DNA of 64,000 bases from Pollenia angustigena (GCA_930367215.1 OV884059.1:243411803-243475802), one strand, 5' to 3'. Counted from the first letter of the stretch, positions 30,245 to 43,384 are shown. The notes: generated from the sequence alone by a model not told the origin. Numbers and translations: made by a program.

Positions 30245-31870
30245 CGTGATCATCGTCCGAAGACCTTTCCTCACGGTGCTCTTAACACAGGGTCAAAAAT
30301 GCGTTGACCAGCGCCCCCTTCCTCCTTAACCACAAAGCTGTGGCACCAGAGCAAGGGTACCGACTTCGAATCCATGCATTTGGACACTTCATCCCCCTCG
30401 GTGAAGGGCGGAGCCTATCTAACACTCCTACCATTTTATGGTCAAATGGCAGCCGGCTGCAATGCAACTCCACACCGAGCAATAAATTACTCTACCCGCG
30501 ATATGGGTATTAAACGTTACTCCCCCGAATGGGCCTCACCATAACCAGGTTGGGACCGAGGTCCCAAAGGCACCCTGGTTCCCGTGGTACCAGATAAAGA
30601 CTCCGGTCAGCTTCGTAGCCTAAACTACTACCAGTTGGACCCCAAACGGTACCGGGACTGGTGGCCCACAGCAGACTGCAGCACACTACGCCAGCAACCA
30701 GCAACACAGCAACAATGCAAACAGCAACTGGAACTGCAAATTCCGCAATTGCGGAACACCACAAACATCTACATAAAGGGACTATACATCACCAATAGAC
30801 GATACAACACAAAAACAATAAACAGCCGCTCTCACGAGAAACACTTTGGCCACCTTGCGTGACACTAGCAATGAACATCACGCACAAACAATGACAACAA
30901 AAAACACAACAATAAACGCACCTGTCCCCACGGCAGGCTCACGGTCACAATCGACCGGCCGCAACCAACTACGCACAAGGAGAACACGAACTTAGCAGGG
31001 GGCCGTTCCGGAAATCAGCCGACAGCATGCCGCTACTCCACCAAGACACTCCCATCTCCAGTCCCAAAGGACGCAAGTGTCCCAGCACAAGCAACAGCAG
31101 CATGGGCAAATCACCAGACACCAACACGACGAGACTCCACCACGAAGCAATGCGAGCCTCGAAGCAATGCGCAGAGCGGATAGTTCGACGATATACATCA
31201 CCTTGATTTCCCTACTCTCCCTATTCACCACGTCAATAGCAGAAAGCCAATCATGCGCAAGAAGTGGCAACACCTTCTTGATCTCATGAGGCGATAGCAC
31301 GTCGTATCACCTTTAAGTCAAGGGGAGCTGCACCCAGCAAGACCTGAAGAGCATCTGTAGAAACAGTCCGACAGACCGGCATGCAAGCAAGCATAGCAAC
31401 CCTCTGACAAGTAAGCACCTTTCCCCGACCAACAACAGTCATAACCGTTTCGTACCATACAGGCGCACCATACAGGCGCACCATACGCTGCGTATGCAAC
31501 GAACAGCCCGCCATAAATGGTTCGAACAGCACGCCTGCTGAGGCCCCACTCACTCCTCAGTATAAGTTTGACCTTACCAACGACAGCAGTCAGCTTCTCC
31601 CTTACATGAGCAAGATGAACCAAAAAGTTCATCCGCTCACTGTTCCTCGAGTAAAACGAGCAAATCATCTGCATATGCGCACAGACTGCAGAGACGGCTC
31701 AGTCGTGCCAACAGTGGATCCATCATGAGGTTCCATATAACAGGACCACAGACAGAACCCTGCGGGCATCCCCGAGTTACATCTCTCCAAGCTGTGCCGC
31801 TGGCACCAACCACACAAGCTTTTCTGCAGCTGAAGTAACTTCTCCACAAGTCAAGCTCACGACAACTTGG
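30245..31870 (-). mobile_element. R1-like LINE relic, 5' truncated
   Basis: A GC-rich island on the minus strand. It starts inside RT at about 31860, passes VTRGCPQGSVCGPVIWNLMM and AYADDLLVLL, and ends in coding sequence with VSTDALQVLLGAAPL and LPLLAHDWLSAIDVV. The GC-rich stretch 30245-30990 behind it looks like its 3' UTR. Several frameshifts, and part of the domain after YADD is missing. Confidence 0.7.
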
Positions 31871-31897
31871 CAACTCTAACGTGTTAAAACAAAACAA
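31637..31897 (-). pseudogene. R1-like reverse transcriptase fragment
   Basis: RELDLWRSYFSCRKA, VTRGCPQGSVCGPVIWN and CAYADDLLVLL are RT motifs 4 and 5 of R1-clade LINEs (YADD is the catalytic pair). After LLVLLEEQ the frame stops, and thumb sequence continues in other frames to 31284. Codon use is clearly GC-richer than in the neighbouring LINEs. Confidence 0.75.
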
Positions 31898-32296
31898 ATA
31901 AAGTGCTCTGCAAAAATATTTAAAAATCTATTAAAAACAAAACAAAAAATCCACTACTGATTATAATTGCAATTGTGAGAAAAAGAAATAACCCGGAACA
32001 TCGGAGAAGTGTTTACTTTTCAACAACAATTGGGGATAATAACAAAAAATTATAAGGTGAGACTTATCTTCGTCCACTTTGATCATCTTATTTGTTCTTT
32101 AAACAGTGAGACTCCACAAAAATTAAATAAAGGAAAATAACAAAAACCTTTTGCTCTGCTTATGATCGAATATTCTGTTTTGGTCATACACTAAACATAC
32201 CACATCGTTTTGTAAACAAAAAGCTTTTATACAAAAGTACCTCTTAATACTCTGAGCTTTAGATTGAAGTTTCTCTCAATCTAAAGGCTCTTAATT

Positions 32297-33561
32297 TTGT
32301 GTGAAGGGATGCCATCTTCCCCTTCAACACAAAAAACTAGGACTGATAAAATCCCTCCGAAAAGTCCCGTTCAAACCGGGATTGATCGCTACTTTAATAT
32401 TTTGAAAAGAAAACGCAGTCCCGCGTCTAAGAAAAATGCACCAGCATCAAAACAAACAAAAACGCAAGTAGAAACATCGTCAAATCGATTTGCTATACTC
32501 GACAATGAAGAAAATGGTGATACCACTGATTTACCTACGAAGGAATATAAGCCACCACCGATCTATGTTCGTGAGCAATGTAATAATCTATTGATTAATG
32601 GCCTTTCAACCTTAATCGGTTCTAATACTTTCCATGTTGTGTCTATGCGCAGGGGTAACATTCAGGAAACCAAAGTGCAAGTGTACACAGAAAAAAATTA
32701 CAGAATAGTCATTGATGATTTCGATGAAAATAATAAAAACTACAACAAACTAAAAAGTGCAAAAGGACTGATTGTTATCATAAAAGGCATTGAAAGTTCC
32801 GTGTCTATTAACGAAGTTAAAGAAGCTATCATTTCTGCTGGCTACGAAGTCAAGTCCGTTCAAAATATAAAAAACAGAAACAAAATCCCTCAACCACTTT
32901 TCAGAGTGGAAATTGCATTTGACAGGCATATGTATAATAAGAATGAACCTCATCCTATCTATTCATTGCGTTATCTTTTGCATCACAGAATAACAGTAGA
33001 ATCCCCACACAAACGTAAAGACCCCGTACAATGTCAAAATTGTCAGGAGTACGGACACACAAAAACTTATTGTAAGCTACCCACCGTCTGCGTAATATGC
33101 GGTTGTCTCCACAGTACCAAAGATGCACAAGTCCAAAAAATGACCCAGATGTAAAAAAATGCAGTAACTGTGTAAATAATCACACTGCAAATTATAGAGG
33201 TTGTCCAATCTTTATCCAAATGAGACAGAGACCTTCTCAGAGAGCAAACATAGACTCAAACAGACGTAGTAACTTAAATGCTACTGCCAGCAATAATAAT
33301 TATACTCCTCAAAATTTTACAAATATGCAATCATATTCCCAAGTCGTACAAAACCCAGTACCTCAACAACAACAAAACCCTGAACCCCAACAACAACAAC
33401 ATTCATCCCTAGAGGATTCTTTAAAAAACTTAGTGCAGTCAATGTATACTTTCATGGACAGAATGACTGGCATGTTGCAAGAAATGATGGAAATCAGTCT
33501 ATTCTTATTGAAACCCTATCAAAAAAATGAATTCCATATCAATATGGCATTGGAACGCTAA
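32297..33561 (+). pseudogene. LINE ORF1 (Gag-like, three zinc knuckles), one frameshift
   Basis: The first frame, 32297-33154, starts MPSSPSTQKTRTDKIPPK and carries the PRE_C2HC-type region (KGLIVIIKGIESSVSINEVK). Three cysteine motifs follow: CQNCQEYGHTKTYC, CVICGCLHSTK-C and CSNCVNNHTANYRGC. The second needs a one-base shift near 33115, after which the frame runs to 33561 with a glutamine- and proline-rich part. This is the nucleic-acid-binding ORF1 protein of Jockey-clade LINEs. It overlaps the ORF2 start at 33527. Confidence 0.8.
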
Positions 33562-35106
33562 CGGCTTAAACCAACATAAAAACGAGTTAGAAACTTTTCT
33601 ACATCTGAACTCAATAGATATAATGCTAGTCTCAGAAACACACTTCACTTCAAAAAACTGTTTTAGAATCAAAGGATACAAAGTATATGACACCAAACAC
33701 CCGAGCGGTAGAGGCTTTGGGGGCACAGCTGTTATCGTCAGATCAAGCATTAAACATTATCCTCTCCAATGTTACTCAAAAGAATATATGCAAGCTACCT
33801 CAATATGTTTTGATAGTCCTTCATACAAAATAAACATCTCGTTTATTTATTGCCCGCCAAGATTTTCGGTCTCAGAAGAACAGTTTCTTGATTTCTTCTC
33901 TACACTAGGTGCTAGATTTATTGTAGCAGGCGATTTTAATGCTAAACATACCCACTGGGGTTCCAGACTTATCTCTCCAAAGGGTAGACAATTATTAATG
34001 GCAGTCTTTACCGCAAAACTGGATACAATATCCTCTGGCCACCCTACTTACTGGCCTACAGATTTGCAAAAAATCCCAGACTTAATAGACTTTGGAGTCA
34101 CTAAAAACATAAAACGTGAGCAAATAACAGCTATTCAGTCTTTCGAATTATCTTCTGATCACTCCCCGGTTATAATAAACATAAACAACATTAATCAACT
34201 TCCCAATCCGAAATTTAGTTTCCCAAATAAAAACACAAATTGGCTCAAATATAAAAAGTATGTTAGCTCACATTTACCTCAAAATATTCCATTAAAAAAT
34301 AATGATAAGATCGACTCAGCTGTAAATCAGTTTACTGAAATCTTGCAGTCTGCCGCCAAAATTGCTACACCTGTTAAAGTGACGCGAAACAAGACTTCAT
34401 CAAGTTATTATTCGAGAAACTTCGATGACCTACTAAAACAAAAAAGAGACATCCGGAGGCAGTGGCAAACCTACAGATCTCCCTCATTAAAGCAACAACT
34501 GGCAACCTGTACAAAAGCTCTTCGTGCGGCATTAAAAGAGTCACGAGAAGCATTTCTTAATATGCAACTATCAACTATTTGGACCCAACCGATAGAACAA
34601 ATTATAGCCTGTGGCGAACAACAAAACAATAAAAATGCCCCACAACATTAGAATCACCAATTCGACTACCAAATGGAAAATGGGCCAGAAGTAACCCATT
34701 TGCAAACCATCTCGAAAAAGTTTCCACGCCCAATGTTTCTTCTAGCACTGATTGTGAGTTACAATCTCTATGCAATTATCCACTTAACCCAATTCATTTT
34801 AGACTCCCAGAATTAAAACTAACCATTAAAGAGCTAAATGTCAAAAAATCTGCCGGCCATGACAAAATTACTGCCAAAATGATCCTAGAACTGCCCGAAT
34901 GTGCGTTAAAAGTACTTATGTACATATACAACGGTATAAATCGAACAGGGCATTTCCCCACAACCTGGAAAAAATCACAAATAATTATGATTCCGAAACC
35001 TGGCAAAGACTTAACACAAACGACATCATATAGACCAATTAGCTTGCTGTCAATATTATCAAAATTATTTGAAAAACTACTTCTAAGCCTTATTATTCCT
35101 TATTTA
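33527..35106 (+). pseudogene. LINE ORF2: endonuclease and start of RT (Jockey type)
   Basis: The frame starts MNSISIWHWNANGLNQHKNE. It has the APE endonuclease motifs: VSETHF (catalytic Glu), FIYCPPR, VAGDFNAKHTHWGS (DFN) and SSDHSPV (SDH). A frameshift near 34640 follows AACGEQQ-like sequence, after which KSAGHDKITAKM, FPTTWKKSQIIMIPKPGKD, YRPISLLSILSKLFEKLL are RT motifs. It is cut at PYL (35106) by the nested LINE. Confidence 0.8.
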
Positions 35107-35318
35107 TCATTTAAGATTACTGTTCCATTTGAAATTTTTAACTCCATTCTCGACCCATCTTTTTGGCCTGAACATGTCTTAGTTCGAGAATATGAACAAA
35201 ATAAAAACCGGCGTCCAACGAATGTTGCTTATTTGCCGAAACAACAATTATTACATTCAAAAAACTAACTGATGCTCCCGACGATCAACTCATTATTATA
35301 TACCAAAACGTACGTGGA

Positions 35319-37079
35319 ATGAGGACTAAATGCTCCAAATTTTATGTCGATAGTTTTAATTTCAATCACCACATAATTTGTCTAACTGAGACTTGGCTAA
35401 ATAATACTTTCTTAAATACCGAAATTGTTTGCAATAATTTTCATGTATTCCGGCGCGATAGAACTACAGTTACTACTGGCGGTGGAGTTTTAATAGCTGT
35501 CTTAAATACATTTCCTGCTGAAGAGCTAATATTAAACTTAGCAAGTAAAATTGAATTTATTGCAGTGGTAGTAAAAGTAAACAACATTAAAATATTTATT
35601 ACATGTTCTTATATCCCACCTCAATCTGATATAATTACTTATCAACAACACATTTTGGCAATGGAACAAGTGGCTTCAAAAATCAGTTTGGGTGACTTCA
35701 TGTTAGTCCTTGGCGATTTTAATATACCTCAGATTACCTGGCATTTCTCCACAGAAAGTAAAACTTACATTCCTAATCGTTCTGATAACATCAGTGATGA
35801 TATATTCGGTAACATTACAAATTTATGTCTACATCAGATAAATGGCGTCTTCAATATGTATGGTAAATTACTTGACCTGGTATTTGTTAATGAGCCTAAG
35901 GAATGTACAATAAATCGTGTTGATCCTATAACACTCCCAGAAGATCGTTACCACCCTACAATTGAAATTAGCTGCAACATTTTTAGTTGTCATCGTGTTC
36001 AAAATTTCCATAAAAAAGAAAAGGTGTTTTGTTTTAAAAGGGCAAATTACAACGACCTACATAACCTTTTAATTAACACAAATTGGATTCAATTGTTATC
36101 CATTCGCATTGGCGCACCAGAAACAATCGATAAAATGATTAATAATTTCTACAGTACAATAAAACAATATATGAATGAATGTATACCAAAATTTTCACTG
36201 AGCTCAAAATCAGGACCACCATGGGGTAATAAACAACTTTCTTCGTTAAAAAACTTAAAAAACAAGAATTACAGAAAATATAAGAAATCTGGATCCCACT
36301 GCGATTACAGCAAGTATTCCGTCCTTCGTGCAAAATACAATTTGCTAAATGCTAAATTATATAACGATTATTTGATTTAAATAAAAAACAACTTAAAATA
36401 CGATCCAAGATCATTCTATAAATTTGTAAATTCGAAAAGAAAGATCTCTGGCGCACCGAAGGTCATGAAATATATGGGTACTGAAACACACGATGAAAAG
36501 GAAATCAGTGATTTATTCGCCGACTTTTTTTCGTCCACATATTCTGATGCACATTGTGCTGAAAATGTCAATTATCCATTTAATATAGTTACTGGTCAAA
36601 CTATTTCATTTTCACCAATAACCACACTTAATATTATCAATTGCTTAAAATCTTTTAAATATTCAAACTCAATGGGTCCTGATGGTATACCAAGCAGTAT
36701 TTTAATCAACTGTATGGAAGCTTTAGCAATGCCGTTGTCAATTATTTTAAATATTTCTTTGAAAAATGGATATTTTCCAAAAATATGGAAAGAGTCATAT
36801 TTAATTCCTTTGTTCAAATCTGGAAATAAATCAAATATAATTAATTACAGAGGTATAGCCAAACTTAGCGCAATTCCAAAACTTTTTGAAAAATGCATTT
36901 TAGATTCATTGGTTCATCAAGTTTCACCGTTATTAACACCTTTTCAACACGGATTTCGTAAAGAATCATCAACTATGACAAATATTTTAGAACTGACAAC
37001 TTTGGTAAATGAGGGATTCGTCAACAACCAGCATACCGACGTTATATATACCGAATTCAGTAAGGCATTGATAAGGTAA
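35319..37079 (+). pseudogene. Nested LINE ORF2, endonuclease and first RT half (one stop, one shift)
   Basis: YQNVRGMRTK just upstream, then CLTETWLN (catalytic Glu), FITCSYIPPQSD, LVLGDFNIPQITWH (DFN) and PPWGNKQL. A TAA at 36378 interrupts the frame, which continues unchanged with FYKFVNSKRK, SNSMGPDGIPSSILINCMEA, FPKIWKESYLIPLFKSG, YRGIAKLSAIPKLFEK and FQHGFRKESSTMTN. A one-base loss near 37072 ends the frame within what should be EFSKAFDKVNH. Confidence 0.8.
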
Positions 37080-37093
37080 ATCACAACCTTCTT

Positions 37094-38146
37094 TTGAGAA
37101 AAATTGATATTATGGGTTTCGACAAAACTTATTTAAGCTGGTTAAGGTCATATCTTCTCGGCAGAATACAATGCGTAAAATTTGGGTTTTCAACTTCTAA
37201 ACCTATATTGGTAAAATCCGGTGTTCCGCAAGGTAGTCACCTTGGCCCACTTTTGTTTCTGCTCTTCATCAACGACATGCCTGATATTATTAAACATTCA
37301 CATATACTAATGTTCGCAGATGATGTAAAAATTTTTTTAAACTTCACAAACTCTTTAGACCATATTTATCTTCAAGAAGACTTGGATACCTTTTATAATT
37401 GGTGTAAACATAACCTAATGGATTTAAACCTAATGAAATGTAAACATATGCGCTTTTCTAGAAAACGTAGTATTTTAAATAACTATAAACTCGGTGACTA
37501 TAAAATCGAGATAGTTGACACAATTATGGATCTTGGCATCTTACTGGATGCAAAATTGGATTTTATTCAACACATAACAATGACTGTCAACAGGGCTCGT
37601 TGTATTCTGGCTTTTATTAAACGTTGGGCGAAGGAATTCCATGATACTTTCGTCACTAAACAACTTTACACATTTCTCGTTAGACCAATCTTGGAATACG
37701 GCTCGATTGTATGGGATCCACATTATATGGTTCATAGTGATCATATTGAATCCATTCAAAAACAATTCTTGCTTTTTTGCCTGAGAGATACATATCGAGG
37801 ATATGATAATCTCCCCTCATATTCTACAAGATTATCTTTAATACGTTTGCCAACACTGAAAAGTCGCAGAGTTATGCTAAATGTCTCATTTGTAATTAAC
37901 TTAATAAATGGAAAAGTATGCTCGAATTTTTTATTAAGTAGTTTATCATTTAACATTCCACGACGTACGGTACGGTACTATAATCCCTTATTTATAAAAA
38001 CTTTCCGAACTAACTATGCTATGGCAGACCCATTTAGAAAACTGTGTTGTTGCTTCAATGAAATGTTTGAATTTATTGATTTTTCTCTGGATTTAAATAT
38101 TGTTAAACGTAATATTATACTTAAGTTAAATACTCATTTGTATTAG
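37094..38146 (+). pseudogene. Nested LINE ORF2, second RT half
   Basis: Continues from the shift near 37072. KSGVPQGSHLGPLLFLLFIN (motif 4) and LMFADDVKIF (motif 5, FADD instead of YADD), then FSRKRS, LDAKLDFIQH, RPILEYGSIVWDP and the conserved C-terminal block up to a stop at 38146. There is no RNase H domain, as expected in this group. Confidence 0.85.
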
Positions 38147-38410
38147 GCTGTAAGGATTTATCCATAGACCTAATTATATATATTAAATAAATATTATGCC
38201 AACATGCCAACGAACATCGTATTATTCCTCAGCACCAGTTTGGATTCCGCAAAAGTCACAACACAATAGAACAAGTGCACCGAATTGTCACACTAATAAG
38301 ACAAACTTTCGAAGCAAAGCAATATTGTTCGGCTCTATTCATCGACATAGCTCAAGCCTTCGACAAAGTGTGGCACGAAGGGCTCATATCTAAAATCTCT
38401 TGCATTTTAC

Positions 38411-39247
38411 CACCTAGTACACACCAGAGAACCTCAAAACTCACTATTTTTGTGCATTTATTCATACGCTAAAATTTACAATAACTCTATACATGCAAAA
38501 CAAAGTTCAACGTTGGTAATTTTTTTTTCCTTTCGTACACATTTGATATTTTCATTTATTCGTTTTTTATTGAAAGTGCTTTATTTGCATTTTTGTTGCT
38601 CACGCAATATAACACAACTGAGTAAATTCAAAAGAGCACATTCTCTATACTTTTGTTTACATTAACAACAACAACAATAAACAACGATGAGACGCTTTTT
38701 CAAAATTAACAACAATAAAAACAACAATAACAAAAATACATTGTACCTACTACAACTACTACTGTACTTTTTGTTTCTATGGAAATTGTGTGTACCTACA
38801 TAAGTATGTGTGTTTGGTTTCATTTAAATTTTTTTTTTCTTGTACTACATAGTTAATGCTGAATAAATACATGAGTAATGATTGTTTGATTTCTGGCTCT
38901 TTCGTTTGTATTTTTTGTTTCTTTACCAAACAATCATTTGCGCTCAGAACACTTAGAATCTTTATAAAAAAAAACGAAGGCAACCAAATAATTATCTGTA
39001 TGGTAAATGTTAGGATTTTTATTATTATTTAATAAACATCATATTAAAAAATAGTATTTCCTTTTTATAAAATTTCAAAATAGTGAATAATGAAATAATT
39101 CGAAGTCTCAGCTATATAAATAACACATTCCGTTATTAAATAGTTAGAAAGGTGAAACACACAAAAAGCTATTTTTCTCGAAATGCAGTTTTTGTGTTAT
39201 GCCACTATTCATGCAAGTGCGCAATCTGTACATATCATTTTGAAAAC
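38411..39247. other. AT-rich DNA, no gene recognised
   Basis: CAA-rich and A-rich stretches near 38660-38740. An imperfect hairpin AATGATTGTTTG / CAAACAATCATT spans 38877-38940. Otherwise nothing. Confidence 0.4.
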
Positions 39248-39248
39248 A

Positions 39249-39602
39249 TGGGCGGACTTCCAAAACGTACTACTACAAAGTTTGCATACAGTTTTACTAC
39301 TGTATTTTAACGATGCACATGTACAAAGTATCGGAACAATGCAACTATGTGTTCCGTTTATTTAAACGTTTTGAAATGTAAGTGATGCAATGCATAATAT
39401 TAAAATAAATCTGTATTGCTTGCAAATTAAATGTCAAATATCATAAAGCATCAACTTTGAAACCGATGCTTTTTTGCTGCGTTACTAATACTTACCATTG
39501 ATGTTTTGGAAGGGTTTGCATTGCATATATATTGTACTGCGGCATAATGAAACATTTTACTTTGTTCTTATACAAAGCATTTGACGTTTTGGAAGTCAGC
39601 CA
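39249..39602. mobile_element. 354-bp MITE
   Basis: TGGGCGGACTTCCAAAACGT at the left and (reverse complement) TGGCTGACTTCCAAAACGT at the right. Both ends are followed by an inverted ACAAAG word. Non-coding. Confidence 0.65.
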
Positions 39603-40826
39603 TACAGTATCTACTATCAATCATTTACTGATTACTGCATTTTTTTACACAAATCAGTAAAATTTACTGAATACTGATGTTTTTTTTTCAGTAATCAGTA
39701 AAAAAAGAAAATACTGAAAAAGTACTGGTACTGAAAAATGCCCATCTATGTTATTTACAAAATGAATTACATTTATTTTGAATGCAGATTATCATGGAAA
39801 GAATGATATTTATTAGGTATGACAGATTTAAATTACTGTAGATATTTTCATTTACTGGAGGATATTTGAGGATAAGTAATCTTGATGAAGTGATGGTGGT
39901 TCTATATATCCTGAATATTATTCATTCGCAGTGGAAGATCTTTGTACTCATAATTATAATTGACCTTGTATTTTACAGTACCATTCGCTTAATATATAAA
40001 TGATTTCAGTTTTGCAACAGTTCGCGCAGGACGAATACTGGAAAAGCGTATAATATTTTCATCGTTGAAGTTTTTGAAAAAAATTGTATTCTAAGTATTC
40101 GGTATCAAACGGTTTGCTTATTTTTTGCCACCAACTTTTAAACTTTTGCGGGCCCCTTTCGTTATATTGATATAATCATGAGATATATATATGGACTGGT
40201 TTTTCGTCTTTTTTAAATTTTTGCAAATCTTTTTGTTCAATAATTTTTTTATTTTCTATTCAGAAATTAGACATGGCATTTGCGAAAAAATGGTTTCGAT
40301 TTTTTCACGTTAAACTGTGTTATGAAAGAAACATTTTGAAAATATATTTCAAATCAGCGTATTAATATTCATCAGAAAAGTTGAATTCGTTTTAAAATAA
40401 TTACGTTCTTACAAATTTTTAATTTACGACTGGTATAAAAATCTCGCAAATACATTGTAGGTAAATCATTTTGCCTTCCAAAAAAAGTGTGTATGTATTT
40501 AACCAAACAAAAAATATGAATAACTCGCAAATATGTAAATCAACATTTTGATCAGAAATTCACACCATAGGAAAAGTGCATCACAGGGAATAGTTTGGCA
40601 TCAAAAACTCATTTTTACAAAATCTGCAGATAAACCATTTTGGATAAACGCCGCCGATATGAAGATGTAGAAAACACCATAAAATTTCTGTAAATTTGTT
40701 ATAGGTAGGGATGCAAACGATACATCGATGTTAAAAAACATTGATGTATTGGTCATAAACATCGATACCCTTATTGTAAAAGATTATTAATATTTAAAAT
40801 TTATTTTATGGTTATAAAAATAAATA
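39603..40826. other. AT-rich spacer
   Basis: CAGTAATCAGTAAA-type words recur between 39620 and 39740. CGATACATCGATG / CATTGATGTAT near 40709-40752 makes a small hairpin. No gene recognised. Confidence 0.4.
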
Positions 40827-41163
40827 ATAGCGGTTTTCACCCTTGATAGTAAAGTCCTTTGTAGACCTTGTGAATCTTATTTATTTAGTTAAAGTACTAA
40901 GATTTACAACACCGCAACAACAAAATGTATAAGACTAAAATTTACTACGCTGTAGTTGAAAAATCCAACAAAAAGCTGTAGTAAACACGTTTGTTAAATA
41001 AACCAGAATAAAACTGTTGATGAAACTATATCCGTCTCTTTCCCTCACTCAGCAACTTCATTAATTTACAATACTAACGAAAAAGACGCTCACGCTTTGT
41101 ATTATAAAACCGTATTAAGTAAAGCAGAGTTGTACACTTAATACAAAGGGTGAATACCGCTAA
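40827..41163. mobile_element. 337-bp MITE
   Basis: TAGCGGTTTTCACCCTT at 40828 and AAGGGTGAATACCGCTA at 41147 are inverted ends. The interior is AT-rich and non-coding. Confidence 0.65.
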
Positions 41164-42613
41164 TGTTTTTGTAGAAAATTTACACTGTTATTTAAAATAT
41201 TTAAAATTTAAATTAATAAGAGTTTTGTTAAAAATACATGGTATTCTCCACTTTGCGGATACCGCAAATCCGAACCAGAGTTGCAGTGGAATATAGTCTT
41301 TTAGGTACGAAAGAACTTATTTTAAAACTTAAAAATATCTGCACCAAGCGGATTTGCGTCTTTGGAAATATAAGGTATATCTTGACTTCTTCTTTAGCAG
41401 ACCCACAGCTGAGGATGGATAGAGGCTTTTATAATTAGATTTTGGGGAGGGGGTTTATATGGGACCCACGGTTAAAATGGACGTTCCAATACAAAGTTTA
41501 AAATGTAGCCGGTTAAAAAGTTATCGTTGCCAAATTTTATATAAGTCCAATATTTAATTAGCAAATATGGATCGATTTCTATAATATTTGGTAAAATTAT
41601 TAATGATGCAATAAAATTTTTTTTTGCCAAATTTAATGTAAATATCAATATAATAAGATAGTTAATGGGCACAAAATTATTTTCCGGAAAGATTTTTTAT
41701 GAGGGTTATGTGTAATTTTGCACCGATTCTTATAACTCTTATAATAAGCTCCATTTCTGTTCAGCACAAACGCATAAAATACTCTCTACCTTTGGTGGTG
41801 TGGGTAGAAAAACAAATTTTCCAAAAGAAAATTAAAAACTATAACAATCTTTCTGTTTAAATACCCACATTCCATAGATAGAGACGATATTCTGCGATTG
41901 CACTGAAGTATGTAACAGATAAAACAATAGGGTCTGGACACCCCTTTAGTGTACCAATCAATTAAGTGTACCAATCGATTGTGTCGACTGCTGGCCCATA
42001 CTAGTTACACATAATTATTTAATATTAGCAAGTGCTATATTAAGCTGTGCTGAATCTTTAATATCCTCCACCGACAGTTTGAATATTTCAGGAGTGGGAT
42101 TTGTAGTCATGAAAAATTATGACTGATCAAAATTTATTATTATAGCATTATTCGTTACAGGCTTACGAGTATTAAAGTGTTTTCCGATAGAGGACTTTAT
42201 AAGGGGCCTAGGAAAATTTATGGACCCATCTTCCTATAAAACTTTGGCGTACAATAGCATAATTCGTTACGGTTTTACGCGTACTAAACGGTTTCCGAGA
42301 GTAAATATGGATTTTAAGTTAAGTTAAAGCAGAATAAGCTCTCGAAAGTAACACAAGCAATCTTTTAACAGAACTAACCTAAACATTTAACAATGTTAAA
42401 TAGTTTATATTATGGGTTGCTTTCGATTCCTCCAACATCCATAAAAAAGTAAAAGAATTTTTTCCAAGTTAAATTTTGTCAAAACTAAAGAAAATATTAG
42501 CTTAATCCTAAACACTTAAGCCAAATTATTTTTCCAAATGATTATTTTATCAGAAATGCCTAATAAAATTAACTTACAGTTAATTTTTAACTAAATACAT
42601 GTTATGTACAAAT
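41164..42613. other. Spacer with old repeats
   Basis: 41410-41800 shares words with 6701-7010 (reverse orientation). Two imperfect copies of a unit with ATTCGTTACxGGxTTACG and GTTTTCCGA / GTTTCCGAG lie near 42150 and 42272. No gene recognised. Confidence 0.4.
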
Positions 42614-42701
42614 ACATATCGTCAGCTCAGAATTGATTTGGCGCAATTTATGGTTAAATTATCATGATATGCGCCAAACCAATTCTGAGCTGACGATATG
42701 T
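42614..42701. mobile_element. 88-bp near-perfect palindrome
   Basis: ACATATCGTCAGCTCAGAAT... at 42614-42645 pairs with 42670-42701 around a 24-nt loop. The core GTCAGCTCAGAATTGGTTTG also occurs once at about 47517, beside a mariner relic. Confidence 0.7.
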
Positions 42702-43318
42702 GTCAGTTTCAGTTAAAAGGGACTTATGGATGAAAAAATAGATTTTTACTTGTTTGGCAGCATACCGCAGTTTTCTAACTGCATTACTTTTGTCATAAGT
42801 AAGCTTTAAAATACACCTTTGGTAAGAAAAAGAAAGGAACCCGATGTAACAAAATTTTTTGTAATTGATCTAATTTACTTAAAATTCGTCTTTCGGAACC
42901 GATGATTACGAATATGGTATTCGATTTTCGCCATTTTACTGATTAAGTATTTTAGTCAAAGAAACTTCGTTGAAAAATTGGTGAGTTCGAGTCAACGAGT
43001 TTAATAGTAAACACGTTAATTTTAACAATTTTTAAACAATATTGGTAGCTATCAACAAAACTTTTTGAATAATAGCGATAATAAATGTTCTGTTATCAGA
43101 TTCAAAATATAAAGTAAATAAGCCAATTTTTAATGCAAAAAATGTAAGAAGGTATAGTCGATGAAGCCCGATCATATACCGCAGCATATCAGACCCATGG
43201 CAAATCATTTTTCCGCCAAAAAGAGTATGTTGTGGGGTAAGGATTCACATAACAGATTTCAATGCCATATATTATCTAAATATATTCTGCTATTAGGGAT
43301 GGGCAAATTTAAAAAATA

Positions 43319-43384
43319 TATCGATAAATATCGAATCGATATTTTTTAAGAGTATCGATATTTATTATTTCAAAAATATCGATA
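43319..43384. promoter_or_regulatory. Cluster of three TATCGATA sites
   Basis: Perfect 8-bp TATCGATA at 43319-43326, 43353-43360 and 43377-43384, with a partial copy between them. In Drosophila this is the DRE bound by DREF and BEAF. The sites also form hairpins, so the cluster may simply be a palindromic MITE. No gene start is seen nearby. Confidence 0.4.

Larger units (their letters stand above)
35107..38199 (+). mobile_element. Nested LINE (Jockey/CR1 group)
   Basis: The host frame breaks after PYL at about 35106 and resumes at about 38200, so this ~3.1-kb segment is the insertion. It has no visible ORF1, an endonuclease plus RT frame, and a short tail (TATTAAATAAATATTA) in place of a long poly(A). 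The left side is probably 5' truncated. Confidence 0.75.
32000..38410 (+). mobile_element. Jockey-type LINE, interrupted by a second LINE
   Basis: 5' UTR from about 31900-32000, ORF1 at 32297-33561 (one frameshift), ORF2 endonuclease and RT start at 33527-35106, then an insertion of about 3.1 kb. ORF2 resumes at 38200 with EHRIIPQHQFGFRKSH and ALFIDIAQAFDKVWHEGL, and is lost after about 38400. The rest of RT is absent, so the element was 3' truncated or deleted there. Confidence 0.75.

Noticed and set aside
30304..30862. Plus-strand open frames in the GC-rich stretch
   Set aside because: They lie over the 3' part of the minus-strand R1-like LINE; GC-rich DNA keeps frames open by chance.
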